18,705 nucleotides of DNA from Desulfovibrio sp. UBA4079 (GTDB lineage Bacteria > Desulfobacterota > Desulfovibrionia > Desulfovibrionales > Desulfovibrionaceae): positions 2,143 to 20,847 of the forward strand of contig DFYP01000044.1 of NCBI GenBank assembly GCA_002382645.1. Reading direction: 5' to 3'. Within the stretch, counting starts at the first letter, position 1. Every line of letters starts with the position of its first letter. Below, piece by piece: positions 1 through 7,480 of the stretch. A program made the translations under genes and the position numbers. Under the pieces are notes generated by a model. That model saw only the letters and a program-made list of their open reading frames with translations, made no database searches and had not been told where the DNA came from.

Positions 1-1497
1 TCCGAAGGCCAGGGCAAAGGCGCAGGCCGCGGCCATGGTCAACTGCAGCCACAGGGCGCGGAGGGGCAGGGCCAGGGAAACCCCCTTGGGCGTGGTCTTG
101 AACGTGCCCCGGAAACCCAGGATGCCCAACAGCGAGGCCTGCATGTACACCGGGAAGGTCAGGGACTGGAGGATGATGCCCACGGCCAGTTCCTTGAAGC
201 GGTAGCGCCGCTGGGTCATGGTGTAGATGAACAGGGCCAGGGTCAGGATCACATACGGCAGGAAGAACAGGAGGTAGAGCTCCGGCTTGGCGAAGAAGCT
301 CGGCACCCCGCTGATCAGGTAGAGCACGGGGCAGAGCATCATGATGAACAGGACCCAGCCCACGAAGTAGTGCGAGCCGGACAGCATGTACTCCCACCAC
401 TTGGACGCCGGAAGCTGCCCGGGACCTCTCAGGAATGTGCCCAGGATGATGCGCAGCAGGCCCACGGTGCCCAGGGCCCAGCGGAACTGTTGCTTGAAGT
501 AGCCGCCCAGGTCCTCCGGACCCAGGCCGAAGGCGCAGACCTTGTTCAGGTAGGCTGAATTCCACTTCCTCATGTGGAACTTCAGCGAGGTGGCGAAGTC
601 TTCGGTGACCGAGGACTCGTCGAATCCGCCCACGTCCTCCAGGGCCTCGCGCCGGAAGATGACGTTGGTGCCGCAGCAGAACATGGCGTCCTGGATGCTC
701 TTGCCCTCGCAGATGTACTCATAGAACACGGCCTGCTGGAGGCCGGCGGCGCGGGCCACCCGGTTGGTCAGGAAGTTGGAGTAGTACTGGGGCGTCTGGA
801 TGAAGGCCAGCCTCGGATTCTTCTCCATGAAGGCCACCAGGGACTCCACGAAGTCCGGCAGGGGATTCATGTCCGCGTCGAAGAGAATGATGTACTTCTC
901 GGCCTCGCGGCGCGGCAGATCGTCATGGGCCGTGAACTGGAATCCCTCCTTGGGTCTCCCGGCCAGGAAATCCAGGAAGTCGTTGACCATGCCGGCCTTG
1001 GCCCCGCGCCAGACGCGGCGGAAGATGTTCACCCCGATGCGGCGGCACAAGTCGTCCACGGCCTGACGGTAGGCGGCCATGGCCTGGGGGTCCTGCCCCG
1101 GCAGGTCATAGCGCGTGTCGTCGAGAAAATAGATGTGCTTGTTGGGATAGGTCAGGTTGTAGAAGCAGGTCAGGGTGTCCTCGATGACCTCCAGCGGCTC
1201 CTTGTACGAGGACACGATGATGGCCACCGGCGGATAGCTCTCCAGCTCGGGCACGTTGTCCAGGGAGAACCGCGGCTCGTCCGGGGCGGCGATCACCCGG
1301 CCGATGTTCAGGAAGTAGCCCAGGGCGTGGATCATGGTGAAGATCTCGGCCAGGAGCAGCAGCCCGGCCAGGAGCCGTTCGTACCAGAGAACCGGCGCCA
1401 GGAAGAAGAGCACGGTGCGGACCATGAGATAGAGCAGGATGGAGGTGATGCCCGCAGCCACGGTCAGGGAGAGGATGCGCTTGCTGATCCGGGTCAT
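1..1497 (-). CDS. Processive family-2 glycosyltransferase (cellulose/PNAG synthase-like), 3' end cut by window edge
   Basis: Inner-membrane polysaccharide synthase; 499 codons are visible and the C-terminus lies outside the window. Two N-terminal membrane segments (about residues 10-35 and 40-65) precede a cytoplasmic GT-A domain with the full set of processive GT2 motifs: DDTRYD (126-131), DAD (208-210), TED (298-300) and QQFRW (336-340). Several more membrane segments follow (about 372-400, 405-428, 437-462, and one at the cut end). Such enzymes polymerise a beta-linked glycan from a nucleotide sugar and thread it through the membrane. No PilZ domain is visible, but it could lie beyond the edge. 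The ATG overlaps the stop of the upstream porin gene as ATGA, implying translational coupling. The sugar cannot be told from sequence: cellulose-like or PNAG-like polymers both fit. The GT2 synthase assignment is firm; the substrate is unknown. Confidence 0.93.
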   Translation of the reverse strand, partial: MTRISKRILSLTVAAGITSILLYLMVRTVLFFLAPVLWYERLLAGLLLLAEIFTMIHALGYFLNIGRVIAAPDEPRFSLDNVPELESYPPVAIIVSSYKEPLEVIEDTLTCFYNLTYPNKHIYFLDDTRYDLPGQDPQAMAAYRQAVDDLCRRIGVNIFRRVWRGAKAGMVNDFLDFLAGRPKEGFQFTAHDDLPRREAEKYIILFDADMNPLPDFVESLVAFMEKNPRLAFIQTPQYYSNFLTNRVARAAGLQQAVFYEYICEGKSIQDAMFCCGTNVIFRREALEDVGGFDESSVTEDFATSLKFHMRKWNSAYLNKVCAFGLGPEDLGGYFKQQFRWALGTVGLLRIILGTFLRGPGQLPASKWWEYMLSGSHYFVGWVLFIMMLCPVLYLISGVPSFFAKPELYLLFFLPYVILTLALFIYTMTQRRYRFKELAVGIILQSLTFPVYMQASLLGILGFRGTFKTTPKGVSLALPLRALWLQLTMAAACAFALAFG

Positions 1498-3968
1498 GGC
1501 CGCCCTCCCTGGGTGAAGGCGTAAGAGAACCAGAGGGCCAGGGAGTCGGCGTCCCACTGCGGGGAGCGGTGCATCAGGCCGCGCGTCTCCAGGCTCCAGC
1601 CTTCCAGGAACTCATACCGCCAATGGGCCGAGACGCGCACGGCCGGGTTCTCCTCCGTGTCCGTGCCGCCGCCCAGGGCCAGGCCATACTGGTGCTTCTC
1701 CGCGCCGCAGAAGAACTCCTTGGACAGGTCGTGCTCCCACTGCAGTTCGGCCCAGCCGGCATAGTAGTCCTGGGGGGTCCAGTAGGGGTGTACGATGTCC
1801 GTGAGCGTGCCCCCGGTATAGACGGACAGGCTCTCGGTCTTGGTGTCCCGGCGCTCCCCGGAAACAAGCAGGCGCAGCTTGCGGGGGTGATCCGTGAAGG
1901 CATAGCCCAGGGCCAGCCGCTCGGAGTCGCCGGAGTTGCCGTCGCGGTAGTCCTTGCCGCGGACCTCGGCGCTCACGTCCAGTTTCCGGGTCAGATCCGC
2001 GGCTGCATCCAGGAAGACGTTGTCCAAATACATGCCCTTGCGCAGGGCGAAGCCGTTGGCCAGCTCCTCCTGGCGTTCCCAGCCCACGCCGACGCGGGCC
2101 AGGTCGTCCAGGTTGAATTCCAGGCGCGCGCGGCCCGTATCCAGATTGTCCAGGCCGTGTTCGTTGTAGCGCTTGTTGGTCCAGGAGGCGTCCAGCCGCA
2201 GGTATTCGTTGACCACCCCGCCCAGGCCCAGGGTCTGGCCCAGGGCGTCATAGGTCGTGGATTCCCGCTCCGGGCTGTCCAGCCAGAGGTGCTGCGTCAG
2301 GCGCATGCGGAAGCGCTCCCCCAGGGGGGAGGAAAGCCCGGCGTCGAAACGCAGGCGCTCGATGCGGGAGAGGTCGCCGTGTCCGTCCTCGCGCCAGTAG
2401 TCGCCGCCCGCGGTGACGGCCGGAGCCTGCCGGACCTCCAGGCGGCGCAGGGCCACCCCGGCCTGCCCGTGCAGCGGGTCCAGGTCCAGAAGCCGGTCAT
2501 AGGCCTCCCGCTCCTGGTCGCACAGTCCCAGCACGCAGGCGGCCTGCCCCTGATCGAAAAGCGCCTCCTGGTTGGCGGGCTCGGCGGCGGTCAGTTCCTC
2601 ATAGCCATGCAGGGCCCGGATGAACCGGCCGTCATGCAGCAGGGCCTTGGCCTGACCCTCCTGGGCCGCCTCCGGCTGCAGCCGCGCCCCGGCTGCATAC
2701 AGCTCCGCGCCCTGTTCCGGCATCTTGCCCCAGTAAGCCACCCTGGCGGCTTCGCGCAGGGGCACGGGGTCCGAGGGGTCCAGGTCGCGCAGGCGGGCAT
2801 AGGTGGCCAGGGATTCGTCATACTGGCGGTTCCAGCTGAAGGTCCGGGCCTGGGCAAGCAGCACCTTGAAGTTGCCGGGGAAGTCCCGGTCGAGGGCCTG
2901 CAGTTCGCGCAGGGAGGCGTCCCGGTCGCCGCTCCAGGCCAGGGTTTCGGCATGGGCCTCGCGGGCCTGGAAGGATTTCGGGTCCAAGGCCAGGGCTGCG
3001 TCGATGCAGCGCAGGGCCGGGCCGTGGGCTCCATCGCGGGAATACAGGGAGGCCCAGCGCAAGAGTGCCTCGGGCCGGTTCTCCCGGGCCACGAGGGCCG
3101 CAACAAAGGCCTCCCGGGTCCGCTCGTCCCCGGCCGCCTCGTAGGCGGCCTCGGCATCATCCGGCGCCAGCCGCGCGGCCTGGGCAAATGCGGCCCGGGC
3201 CGCGGCCTCGCGGCCCAGGTCCCGCAGGATGCGGCCGCGCTCCAGAAGTCTCTCGGTGTTGACCGGCGCACGCTCCAGCAGGGCCAGGGCCTCGGCTTGC
3301 CGCCCCTGGCGGCGCATGGCGCGAGCCCTGAGGAGCACGGCCTCGGCATCGTCCTGCGGCAGCGGGGAAAGGGCCGCAAGAACCTCGCCCGGGCGTTCCT
3401 GGCGCAGGAGCGAACGGGCCATGGCCAAGCGGGCGTCCCGGTCCCCGGCGTCGCGGCGCAGCAGACCCTCCAGCACGGCCTCGGCCTCGGCGTGACGCTG
3501 GCCCGCGTCCAGGACCTCGGCCAGCAGCAATGCGGCCGGGCGGTCGCCCTGCGCGGCGCGGGGGCGCAACAGCTGCTCCGCGCCGTAGAAATCGCCCCGG
3601 TAGAAGCGCTCCCGGGCCTGCTCCAGCGTCTGGTCAACGGCCGGCGCCGGCGGTTGGCCGGGCAACGGGGCTTTGGCTGGCGGCGGCGGCGAAAGCCGCG
3701 TCCGCACCTGTTCCAGCTCCTTGGCCAGGGCCTTGTCGCCGGGTTTCTGGCGCACCAGGATGCGGTACTGGGCCGCGGCGCGCTCCAGGTCCGCGTCCTT
3801 CTGCGCCAGAAGCCGGGCCAGGGCCAGCCGGGCCTGATAGTCGGATATCCGGGCGTTTTTCGGCACCAGCGTGGCGGCCTGGACCGAAACGGCCCAGACC
3901 AGAACAAGGAGCGCGATTCCGAGCGCGGCGCTAGTTCTTGAGGGTCTTCTGATATTCCCGGATGGCAT
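1494..3968 (-). CDS. TPR plus outer-membrane beta-barrel exopolysaccharide export protein (PgaA/BcsC-like)
   Basis: Predicted 824-residue outer-membrane exporter. A basic N-region and hydrophobic stretch ending SVQA form a signal peptide of about 31 residues. A Pro/Ala linker (PPPPAKAPLPGQPPAP) follows, then a long run of TPR-like helical repeats to about residue 510. The last 310 residues or so are rich in alternating aromatic and polar residues, as in a 16-strand-type beta-barrel, ending near WFSYAF. This order (signal, periplasmic TPRs, C-terminal barrel) matches PgaA and BcsC, which guide nascent polysaccharide across the periplasm and outer membrane. The ATG at 3968 is chosen because it gives the signal peptide a charged start; no ATG, GTG or TTG lies nearer the hydrophobic core. 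It places the start 38 bases inside the preceding gene. The stop overlaps the glycosyltransferase start, so both products should be made together. Confidence 0.85.
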   Translation of the reverse strand: MPSGNIRRPSRTSAALGIALLVLVWAVSVQAATLVPKNARISDYQARLALARLLAQKDADLERAAAQYRILVRQKPGDKALAKELEQVRTRLSPPPPAKAPLPGQPPAPAVDQTLEQARERFYRGDFYGAEQLLRPRAAQGDRPAALLLAEVLDAGQRHAEAEAVLEGLLRRDAGDRDARLAMARSLLRQERPGEVLAALSPLPQDDAEAVLLRARAMRRQGRQAEALALLERAPVNTERLLERGRILRDLGREAAARAAFAQAARLAPDDAEAAYEAAGDERTREAFVAALVARENRPEALLRWASLYSRDGAHGPALRCIDAALALDPKSFQAREAHAETLAWSGDRDASLRELQALDRDFPGNFKVLLAQARTFSWNRQYDESLATYARLRDLDPSDPVPLREAARVAYWGKMPEQGAELYAAGARLQPEAAQEGQAKALLHDGRFIRALHGYEELTAAEPANQEALFDQGQAACVLGLCDQEREAYDRLLDLDPLHGQAGVALRRLEVRQAPAVTAGGDYWREDGHGDLSRIERLRFDAGLSSPLGERFRMRLTQHLWLDSPERESTTYDALGQTLGLGGVVNEYLRLDASWTNKRYNEHGLDNLDTGRARLEFNLDDLARVGVGWERQEELANGFALRKGMYLDNVFLDAAADLTRKLDVSAEVRGKDYRDGNSGDSERLALGYAFTDHPRKLRLLVSGERRDTKTESLSVYTGGTLTDIVHPYWTPQDYYAGWAELQWEHDLSKEFFCGAEKHQYGLALGGGTDTEENPAVRVSAHWRYEFLEGWSLETRGLMHRSPQWDADSLALWFSYAFTQGGRP

Positions 3969-4545
3969 CGTCCCGCCTGCCGGCCCACTCCAGGACCTGG
4001 GCGTATTTCCGGCGGATCTGCGCGTCGTCGGGCAGGGCCGCCAGAAGTGTCTCGTATTCCGCGATGGATTCCTTGAACTTGCCGTCCCAGCCCAGGACCT
4101 CGGCCAGCCGGAAGCGGACCGCCTGATCCCCGCCATGCTGGGCCAGATGGGAGCGATAGAGACGTTCGGCCGTGCCCCAATCCTGACGGGTCACCGCCAG
4201 GTCGGCCCAGAGCAGCCGCTCCTCGCCGGACAGCCCGCTCTCGTCCAGGCCTTCGATGGCCTTGCCCGCCTCTGCGTTCCGGCCCATCCAATAATAGACC
4301 TGGGCCATGCCGATTTTGGCCTCGCGAGAGTCGGGGCGCTCGGCGAGGACCTTGCCGTATTCGGCCAGGGCCTCGTCGTAGCGTTTGGAGTAGGCCAGAA
4401 GCCGGGCCAGTTCCAGCCGGGCCTGCCAGCCCCGGACTTCCTCACCCACGGACGGGGCCACGCGACCCGGGTCCTGGGCCAAAACGAAATCCGGCGCGGC
4501 CAGCGCGCAGAGCAGGACGATCAAAAACAGGCAGCGTCTGGTCAC
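3931..4545 (-). CDS. Exported TPR-repeat protein of the exopolysaccharide operon
   Basis: A 204-residue protein with a clear signal peptide (TRRCLFLIVLLCALAAP, cleavage probably near VLA/Q) followed by TPR-like repeats, for example LAEVLGWDGKFKESIAEYE and AQVLEWAGRRDDAIREYQ. It should act in the periplasm as a scaffold. The start is a GTG at 4545, which overlaps the preceding stop as GTGA; an upstream in-frame ATG would only add a low-complexity Arg/Pro/Gly tail typical of a shadow frame. The repeats resemble those of the downstream porin, so this may be a separately encoded part of the same periplasmic TPR superhelix. That role is inferred from context. No enzymatic motif was seen. Confidence 0.8.
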   Translation of the reverse strand: MTRRCLFLIVLLCALAAPDFVLAQDPGRVAPSVGEEVRGWQARLELARLLAYSKRYDEALAEYGKVLAERPDSREAKIGMAQVYYWMGRNAEAGKAIEGLDESGLSGEERLLWADLAVTRQDWGTAERLYRSHLAQHGGDQAVRFRLAEVLGWDGKFKESIAEYETLLAALPDDAQIRRKYAQVLEWAGRRDDAIREYQKTLKN

Positions 4546-5036
4546 GGCGTTTCCCCCAGAAGCATGCGGTATTGGCCGATGGATTCCTCCATGCGGCCGT
4601 CCCAGGACAGGACGCGGGCCAGGAGCAGGCGCGCCCGGCGATCTCCCGGATCGCGGTCGAGCATCTCCGCGCAGAGCTCCCCGGCCTCCTGGAAGTGTCC
4701 GGTCCAGGCCAGGGTCTCGGCCAGCCGGAAGCGGGCCTCCGCGCCCACACCGGTGCGCAGGAGACCGCGGTACAGATTCTCGGCTCCGGCGAAGTCGCCG
4801 GCGTCGCGCAGCAGGGCGGCCACCCGCAGCCGCTCCGGGGGAGCCAGTCCCCGGTCCTGTCCGGCCTCCCGGAGCAGGGGCAGGACCGCGCCGATCTCGC
4901 CGCCCGCCAGGAGTTGCTCGGCCTGGTGCAGGGCCACTGGCCCCGGCCGCAGCCGGGGATAGGCCCAGACCGCCGAACCCGCTGCTGCCAAGAGCAGCAG
5001 GACGTATATGCTCATCTGCCGCAACTTCAAAGACAT
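4542..5036 (-). CDS. Membrane-anchored TPR-repeat protein, first gene of the exopolysaccharide operon
   Basis: A 164-residue protein with one N-terminal hydrophobic segment (YVLLLLAAAGSAVWAY, about residues 11-26) and no convincing cleavage site, so it is probably anchored in the inner membrane with the rest in the periplasm. The remainder is helical with TPR-like units such as FRLAETLAWTGHFQEAGEL and LLARVLSWDGRMEESIGQY, close in style to the next gene. The ATG at 5036 gives the hydrophobic segment a short basic lead (SLKLRQ). The Shine-Dalgarno match is weak (GGGG about nine bases upstream). It lies about 28 bases after a candidate transcription start and overlaps the next gene by four bases. 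Role inferred: assembly factor for the synthase-porin complex. Confidence 0.78.
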   Translation of the reverse strand: MSLKLRQMSIYVLLLLAAAGSAVWAYPRLRPGPVALHQAEQLLAGGEIGAVLPLLREAGQDRGLAPPERLRVAALLRDAGDFAGAENLYRGLLRTGVGAEARFRLAETLAWTGHFQEAGELCAEMLDRDPGDRRARLLLARVLSWDGRMEESIGQYRMLLGETP

Positions 5037-5070
5037 GGCGACGACCCCATCTATTCCTACGCCTCATTCA

Positions 5071-5099
5071 ATCCTAGCGTAAAATACGTAAAAAATAAA
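5071..5099 (-). promoter_or_regulatory. Candidate sigma70-type promoter of the exopolysaccharide operon
   Basis: On the minus strand TTTATT (5099-5094) and TAGGAT (5076-5071) are separated by exactly 17 bases, in an AT-rich patch that stands out from the GC-rich surroundings. The expected start of transcription is near 5064, giving a leader of about 28 bases. Two direct copies of TTTTACG lie nine bases apart within the spacer and could be an operator. Neither hexamer is a close consensus match. Confidence 0.4.
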
Positions 5100-5496
5100 C
5101 GGCCGCCGGCAAACAATTGATCCAATTATCGCACGCGCCGGAACGTCCTGTGCCGAAATGCGCCTGCACGTGCGCGCCGGTATTGCGCAGGGGCGGATTT
5201 CCAGACGCGCTGCGCTGGCGGCGCATCTGATGAGAGCGTCCCGTGCCGGGGCAGAAGCTCAGGCAAAGGGCAGTGCCCATGCTGGAGCCGCCGGAGAGGC
5301 AGTCATAAGGGGGGTACTTTCGCCTCGCCGGCCGCTCCTGGGCAGCTCCAGCGGGTCATTCGGCGCGGGCAAACCGGGTGCAGGGACAGCGAACCACAGT
5401 GGCCGAAACCACGTCAAAGCCATGGCCGGGGCAGACAGATGGACGGTGCATGGCTGCCCTCGACCATTTTTTCAAAGAGGATCGAAAGGGTACATG

Positions 5497-5519
5497 CCGC
5501 GCCTGGCGCCGCGGCGCGG
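5497..5519 (-). terminator. GC-rich hairpin just after the STAS gene, weak terminator candidate
   Basis: CCGCGCC and GGCGCGG form a perfect 7-bp stem with a 9-base loop, starting five bases after the STAS stop codon. No U-tract follows directly (CATGTACCCTTT comes next), so it may be only an RNA-stabilising or attenuating hairpin. Confidence 0.3.
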
Positions 5520-5523
5520 GTCG

Positions 5524-5853
5524 TCAGTCTTTGTCGATGGGCTGTCCGGAGGGGACCACCTTGAACATGGAGGAGAAGCCGGACACGGCGAAGACCTCCT
5601 GGACCATGCCGCTGAGGCCGCAGAAGCGGATTTCGCCCTGGCGGAGCTTGAGCTGCTTGGCCATGGCCAGGATGCTGCGCAGGCCCGCGCTGCTCAGGTA
5701 ATCGACCCCGGCGAGGTCCACGGCCAGGAAGGATTCGCCCTGGCCGATCCAGCGGCCGCATTCGCGCTCGAACTCCGGGGACGAGGCCGCGTCCATGCGC
5801 CCGCTGGCCTTGATCAGCACATACTTGCCCTGTTTGGCGCTCTCGAATTGCAT
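5524..5853 (-). CDS. STAS-domain protein, anti-sigma factor antagonist type
   Basis: A 109-residue single-domain STAS protein of the SpoIIAA/RsbV class. Such proteins sit in the cytoplasm, bind a kinase-type anti-sigma factor, and are switched off when a conserved serine is phosphorylated. The signature DYLSSAGLR (residues 51-59) contains the serine pair at the usual phosphorylation position, and SGRMDAASSPEFE near the N-terminus is typical of the first strand-helix unit. The length is normal for a stand-alone domain. AAGGAG lies seven bases before the ATG. The gene has its own strong promoter candidate and follows the sialidase-like gene by 72 bases. No partner kinase, phosphatase or sigma factor gene is in the window, so the target is unknown. 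Confidence 0.88.
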   Translation of the reverse strand: MQFESAKQGKYVLIKASGRMDAASSPEFERECGRWIGQGESFLAVDLAGVDYLSSAGLRSILAMAKQLKLRQGEIRFCGLSGMVQEVFAVSGFSSMFKVVPSGQPIDKD

Positions 5854-5893
5854 GTATCCGCTCCTTGATTCGGCGTCTGTCTAGGCCAGGCGC

Positions 5894-5922
5894 ATCATAG
5901 CGCGGTCCCTGTTCCCAGCCAA
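5894..5922 (-). promoter_or_regulatory. Sigma70-type promoter of the STAS gene
   Basis: On the minus strand TTGGCT (5922-5917) and TATGAT (5899-5894) are separated by exactly 17 bases. The -10 differs from TATAAT at one position and the -35 matches TTGACA at four of six. The predicted start near 5887 leaves a leader of about 34 bases with a good ribosome-binding site. The site lies immediately after the stop of the preceding gene, so the STAS gene can be expressed independently. Confidence 0.6.
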
Positions 5923-5925
5923 GCG

Positions 5926-7467
5926 CTATTTGCCGAAATCGCCGTCCTCGAACCAGCAGCCGCGCACGTGCGAGCTGCGGCCCGGGGTGTAGTCCTCCTC
6001 TTCTCCGCCGGCGTGGTGGAAGGCGCAGAAGAACCGGCCGTCCTCCAGTTCGCACCAGCCGGAGTAGCCGAAGTCCGGGGACTGGGCCCGGCGGTCGTTG
6101 GCCAGCTCCAGGACATGGGCCCGGGTCCAGGCGTCGGGCAGGCCCCAGGCCGCGTGCCAGGTCCAGGTGTGGTCCCGGTCGTAGCGCGGCTCCACGGTGC
6201 GCAGCTTCATGCGCCGCCAGAGATGCTCCCCGCCGTTGTTCTCGGAGGGATGCCGGGTGCCGAAGACGATGGCCCGGGAATCGGCCGAGCGCGGGTCCAC
6301 GGGAATCTCCTGACGGATGTCGCCGTCCACGGACAGGGCCACCTTGCCCCCGGCGAAGACCAGGCGCAGGGTGTGGAACAGGCCGGGCTCCAGGTCCACG
6401 GGCTCGGCGTCGGCCACGTCGGCCACGATGCGCTCCGGGAAGATCTTCCACCAGACCCCCAGGCGCAGGCCGCAGCCGGACTCCTGGGCCGAGCGGCAGA
6501 GCACCTGGGCCTCCAGCTCGGCCACGGCCCGCTCCGGGTCGGTGAGGGGCCGCAGGGCGTAGCGCGCCGGGGACCGCGGGCCCTCGTCGTTCCTGATGAG
6601 CAGCCCGTCCTCGGTGAGCGCGGGGTTGTCCGGGTCCGGGGCCAGGCCGTGGACCGCGAAATCGGCGCAGAGTTCCTCCGGGTCGCCGGTCCAGGCCGCG
6701 GTGCAGCCGTCCGGGCCCACGCTGCGGTAGGTGCACAGGAGCTTGCCGCCGGAGGTCAGGCCCAGGGTGGGGCGGTGGCCGATGAGCCGCGTGGGCCGGG
6801 GCTCGGACCAGGTGTTCCCGTCGTCGTCCGAGAAGCAGGCGTACATGGGCTCGTACACGAAGCTGTTCTCGCGCATGAGGGCCAGCAGGCGGCCGCCGGG
6901 CAGGCGCACGAGGCTGGCCTCGCAGAGCACCAGGCAGGGGTCGCGGGCGATGACCGAGTGGGCCTTCCAGGTGCGGCCCCGGTCCGTGGAGCGGTAGAGC
7001 ATCTGCTCGGTGCCGGCCTGGCGGATCTTGGGGTGGGGGAAGGCGCCGCGGTGGGAATGTCCGGCCAGGAGCAGGGTCTCGGTGTCCAGCTCGATGATGC
7101 GGTCCAGCAGGCCGTGGGTCACGCCGGGGATGGGGCAGGGAGCCCAGGTGCGGCCCTGGTCCGCGCTCCAGTTGAGCGTGGGCCCGGCGTCGTCGGAGAG
7201 CACGAGCTGGTTCGAGGAGAGCTGGGAGAAGCGCGGGCAGTGGCCCTGGTCGGCGCGCAACATCCGCGGCCCGGACCAGGTGCGGCCCTGGTCCGCGCTT
7301 TCCTGGAGCAGCAGGCGGCGGCGCGTGCCCACGTGCTGGTCGTACTCGTTGTAGGCCACCAGCAGGCGGCCGTCGGGAGTGCGGCAGACGTCCGGGAAGC
7401 ACAGGTAGTGCCCGGACCTGCGGTCGATGACCACGTGCCGCTCTGGATCGTTGGCCAGTGTGGGCAT
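5926..7467 (-). CDS. Sialidase-like Asp-box (BNR) beta-propeller protein with a lectin-like insert
   Basis: A 513-residue protein without signal peptide, hence probably cytoplasmic. Four Asp-box motifs (SADQGRTW at 57 and 101, STDRGRTW at 160, SDDDGNTW at 213) mark a sialidase-type six-blade propeller. Residues of about 300-420 look like an inserted concanavalin/laminin-G-like beta-sandwich (CGLRLGVWWKI, FHTLRLVFAGGKVALSVDG), and the last blade resumes at GYSGWCELEDGRFFCAFHH. The usual N-terminal FRIP motif is replaced by LCFPDV, so the first arginine of the sialidase triad appears to be missing and sialic acid hydrolysis is doubtful. A different glycoside substrate is possible. AGGAGG stands four bases before the ATG. 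It lies 31 bases downstream of the ligase gene, probably in one operon. Two Asp boxes are encoded by an identical 24-base stretch (7144-7167 and 7276-7299). Confidence 0.82.
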   Translation of the reverse strand: MPTLANDPERHVVIDRRSGHYLCFPDVCRTPDGRLLVAYNEYDQHVGTRRRLLLQESADQGRTWSGPRMLRADQGHCPRFSQLSSNQLVLSDDAGPTLNWSADQGRTWAPCPIPGVTHGLLDRIIELDTETLLLAGHSHRGAFPHPKIRQAGTEQMLYRSTDRGRTWKAHSVIARDPCLVLCEASLVRLPGGRLLALMRENSFVYEPMYACFSDDDGNTWSEPRPTRLIGHRPTLGLTSGGKLLCTYRSVGPDGCTAAWTGDPEELCADFAVHGLAPDPDNPALTEDGLLIRNDEGPRSPARYALRPLTDPERAVAELEAQVLCRSAQESGCGLRLGVWWKIFPERIVADVADAEPVDLEPGLFHTLRLVFAGGKVALSVDGDIRQEIPVDPRSADSRAIVFGTRHPSENNGGEHLWRRMKLRTVEPRYDRDHTWTWHAAWGLPDAWTRAHVLELANDRRAQSPDFGYSGWCELEDGRFFCAFHHAGGEEEDYTPGRSSHVRGCWFEDGDFGK

Positions 7468-7480
7468 GACCTCCTCCGGG

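Larger units (their letters stand above)
5037..5523. other. Non-coding stretch between the STAS gene and the exopolysaccharide operon
   Basis: No convincing gene is seen in these 487 bases. Short open frames on both strands give Arg/Gly/Ala-rich translations without recognisable motifs. The part near 5100 is AT-rich and holds the operon promoter candidate. The part 5230-5450 is GC-rich and holds short motifs resembling conserved pieces of structured RNAs on the plus strand (CTCAGGCAAA near 5258; GGGCAAACC and GTCAAAGCC between 5366 and 5421), but no plus-strand gene follows. Confidence 0.5.

Noticed and set aside
574..1524. Long plus-strand open frame opposite the glycosyltransferase gene
   Set aside because: The translation is rich in Gly, Val, Gln and Asp with no motif; it is the mirror of a GC-rich gene whose opposite strand carries all the GT2 motifs.
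1569..3941. Very long plus-strand open frame opposite the porin gene
   Set aside because: Low-complexity Gly/Gln/Leu/Val translation typical of antisense to GC-rich codons; the minus strand encodes a signal peptide, TPRs and a barrel.
5074..5280. 68-residue minus-strand open frame upstream of the exopolysaccharide operon
   Set aside because: No family resemblance; its end runs through the promoter candidate.
5366..5455. A c-di-GMP (GEMM-I) riboswitch
   Set aside because: Only two short core pieces match, the third conserved part is missing, and the matching strand has no downstream gene.
5158..5868. Plus-strand frame across the non-coding stretch and the STAS gene
   Set aside because: Its second half is antisense to the STAS domain and its first half has no recognisable motif or good ribosome-binding site.
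7144..7299. 24-base exact direct repeat at 7144 and 7276 as a mobile or regulatory repeat
   Set aside because: Both copies encode Asp boxes of the same propeller in the same frame, so they reflect protein repetition.
5414..7402. Long minus-strand frame overlapping the STAS and sialidase-like genes
   Set aside because: Pro/Arg/Gly/Ala-rich, out of frame with two well-supported genes.
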